A stretch of 36,854 bases of DNA, from NCBI GenBank assembly GCA_026399895.1, contig JAPLQC010000050.1, positions 1 through 36,854 of the forward strand, given 5' to 3'. Position 1 is the first letter of the stretch. The number at the start of each line of letters is the position of its first letter. This document shows, in pieces, positions 35,746 through 36,854 of the stretch. The DNA is from Burkholderiales bacterium (GTDB lineage Bacteria; Pseudomonadota; Gammaproteobacteria; Burkholderiales; Burkholderiaceae_D). The notes under the pieces were generated by a model that was given only the letters and a program-made list of their open reading frames with translations, searched no databases and had not been told where the DNA came from. The position numbers and the translations under genes were made by a program.

Positions 35746-36854
35746 ATGACCCGGCGATCACCTTCCACGTACATTCAGTCAGTCCAGCAAGCTGCGCTGT
35801 TCTGGCTTATTGGCGTCGTGGCAGTCACGCCCGCTAGCTATGCCCAGCAGACTTGGTTAGCTGACAAATTAGGGCAGGATGATGCGCCAACCGTGGTCGA
35901 AAGTGAGCGGATTTCTGGTCGCCCCGACCGCGAGCTGCGCCTGCAACGGGAAGTGGAGGTCACACGTGGTCAGACTGTCATCAACTCAGATCAGGCGTAT
36001 TACGACATTGTCGATGACCGGGTAGAGGCTGATGGCAATGTCCGGGTGCTGCGCGCCGGTGATCGATTTAACGGAAATTCCCTCAAGCTAAAGCTCGATA
36101 CCGGTATCGGCTACATGGATAGCATTGTTTACCGCCTGCTGAAGCGGAATGCGCAAGGCCATGCAGAACGAGTCGATTTTGAATCGGAAGACATTGCGAC
36201 CATCTCCAATGGCGTTTACACCACTTGTAATGGACCCGACCCCGACTGGTACCTGAAAGCCAGCAAGCTGACCTTGGACGACGGCGCAGGTATCGGCCAA
36301 GCGCGTAATGCGGTACTGATATTCAAGGGTGTTCCGGTTGCGGGTACACCGAGAATTTCATTTCCACTCGGCGAGAACAGAAAATCAGGTTTTCTGGCGC
36401 CCACTTTTGCGACTTCGACGACGACAGGCTTGCAGCTGACAACGCCGTATTACTGGGATATTGCCCCCAACCGCGATCTGACGCTCTTTCCGCGTTACAT
36501 GTCGACACGTGGTTTGATGTTGGGCGCGGACGCTCGGTATCTTGAGCGGGAATATGCGGGCGAGACCCGTTTCGAGTTCATGAACGATTCTGAACGTGCG
36601 AATCAGTTGCGGTATGCGCTTAGCATGCGCCATAACCATACTGTCGCCCCAGGCCTTGGGCTTGCACTGAACTACAACAGCGTCTCCGACAATAACTACG
36701 CGCGGGACTTTCCGCTAAGTCATGTATTCGACCGACCGGGAGTCAACCGTCGATTGCTGCCTCAGACGGCCACCTTGTCCTATAGCCCGGGTGGCCCATG
36801 GAGCGGTACCTTGCAACTGTCGGACTTCCAAGTGCTGCAGGATCCGGCCGCGCT
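35746..36854 (+). CDS. lptD: LPS assembly outer-membrane protein LptD (5' part, cut by window end)
   Basis: LptD forms, with LptE, the outer-membrane translocon that inserts lipopolysaccharide. The frame starts at ATG 35746 and is open to the window end (369 codons seen of about 750-800). Residues 1-33 form a signal peptide with a hydrophobic core (AALFWLIGVVAVTPA) ending SYA before QQ. An OstA/LptA-like jellyroll domain follows (about 55-160). The barrel start shows YTTCNG with Cys161, then RKSGFLAPTF and PYYWDIAPNRDLTLFPRYM, which match LptD well. I see no Cys in the mature chain before Cys161, so the disulfide pattern may be simpler than in Escherichia coli. It is divergent from amgK-murU. 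An ATG at 35697 opens a different frame and is not the start. Confidence 0.93.
   Translation, partial: MTRRSPSTYIQSVQQAALFWLIGVVAVTPASYAQQTWLADKLGQDDAPTVVESERISGRPDRELRLQREVEVTRGQTVINSDQAYYDIVDDRVEADGNVRVLRAGDRFNGNSLKLKLDTGIGYMDSIVYRLLKRNAQGHAERVDFESEDIATISNGVYTTCNGPDPDWYLKASKLTLDDGAGIGQARNAVLIFKGVPVAGTPRISFPLGENRKSGFLAPTFATSTTTGLQLTTPYYWDIAPNRDLTLFPRYMSTRGLMLGADARYLEREYAGETRFEFMNDSERANQLRYALSMRHNHTVAPGLGLALNYNSVSDNNYARDFPLSHVFDRPGVNRRLLPQTATLSYSPGGPWSGTLQLSDFQVLQDPAA

Noticed and set aside
35409..35837. Plus-strand frame crossing from amgK into lptD, including ATG 35697
   Set aside because: It runs antisense to amgK and out of frame with lptD; the frame from ATG 35746 gives a signal peptide and LptD domains.

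Overview
The window looks like a stretch of a betaproteobacterial chromosome, most likely order Burkholderiales and possibly close to Oxalobacteraceae. This is inferred from gene content and order (ubiA-oxyR-recG divergent from queA-tgt-yajC-secD-secF, purB next to a GST gene, nudJ-mnmA, and amgK-murU-pepP-ubiH divergent from lptD). The housekeeping genes are GC-rich: one sampled 60-base stretch, 20941-20980 and on to 21000, has 35 G/C. The unrecognised genes are poorer: 24/60 at 5461-5520 and 26/60 at 30661-30720.

Layout. 1-132 is the 3' end of an unrecognised gene. 418-4213 is glcDEF (glycolate oxidase). 7327-4260 (minus strand) is a two-gene unit: a small acidic CesT-like type III secretion chaperone followed 8 bases later by an 862-residue Ser/Thr-rich, coiled-coil and hydrophobic-segment protein, which I read as a candidate chaperone-effector (or translocator) pair. 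Then come gpx (minus), yggS-proC (plus), pilT-pilU (minus, with pilU lacking its usual N-terminus), ubiA, oxyR and recG (minus), queA-tgt-yajC-secD-secF (plus), purB (minus), a GST (plus), bfd and bfr (minus, with Fur-box-like sites), nudJ-mnmA (minus), pntAa-panD-pntAb-pntB (plus, with panD inside the transhydrogenase operon), an ankyrin-repeat protein with a Ser/Pro-rich N-terminus (plus, second candidate effector), amgK-murU-pepP-ubiH (minus), and the first 369 codons of lptD (plus, cut by the window end).

How the genes work together. Most of the window is core physiology: glycolate oxidation, Sec export (YajC-SecDF), queuosine tRNA modification (QueA, Tgt), 2-thiouridine tRNA modification (MnmA), ubiquinone synthesis (UbiA, UbiH), peroxide defence (OxyR, Gpx), iron storage (Bfr, Bfd), NADPH balance (Pnt), cell-wall sugar recycling (AmgK, MurU) and LPS export (LptD). 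The accessory layer consists of single or paired genes placed between housekeeping operons with no visible transposase, integrase or tRNA beside them. The chaperone-effector pair, the ankyrin protein and possibly the left-edge gene suggest a host-associated lifestyle with a type III secretion system encoded elsewhere. That is inference from sequence features only. No tRNA, rRNA, CRISPR array or insertion sequence was found.
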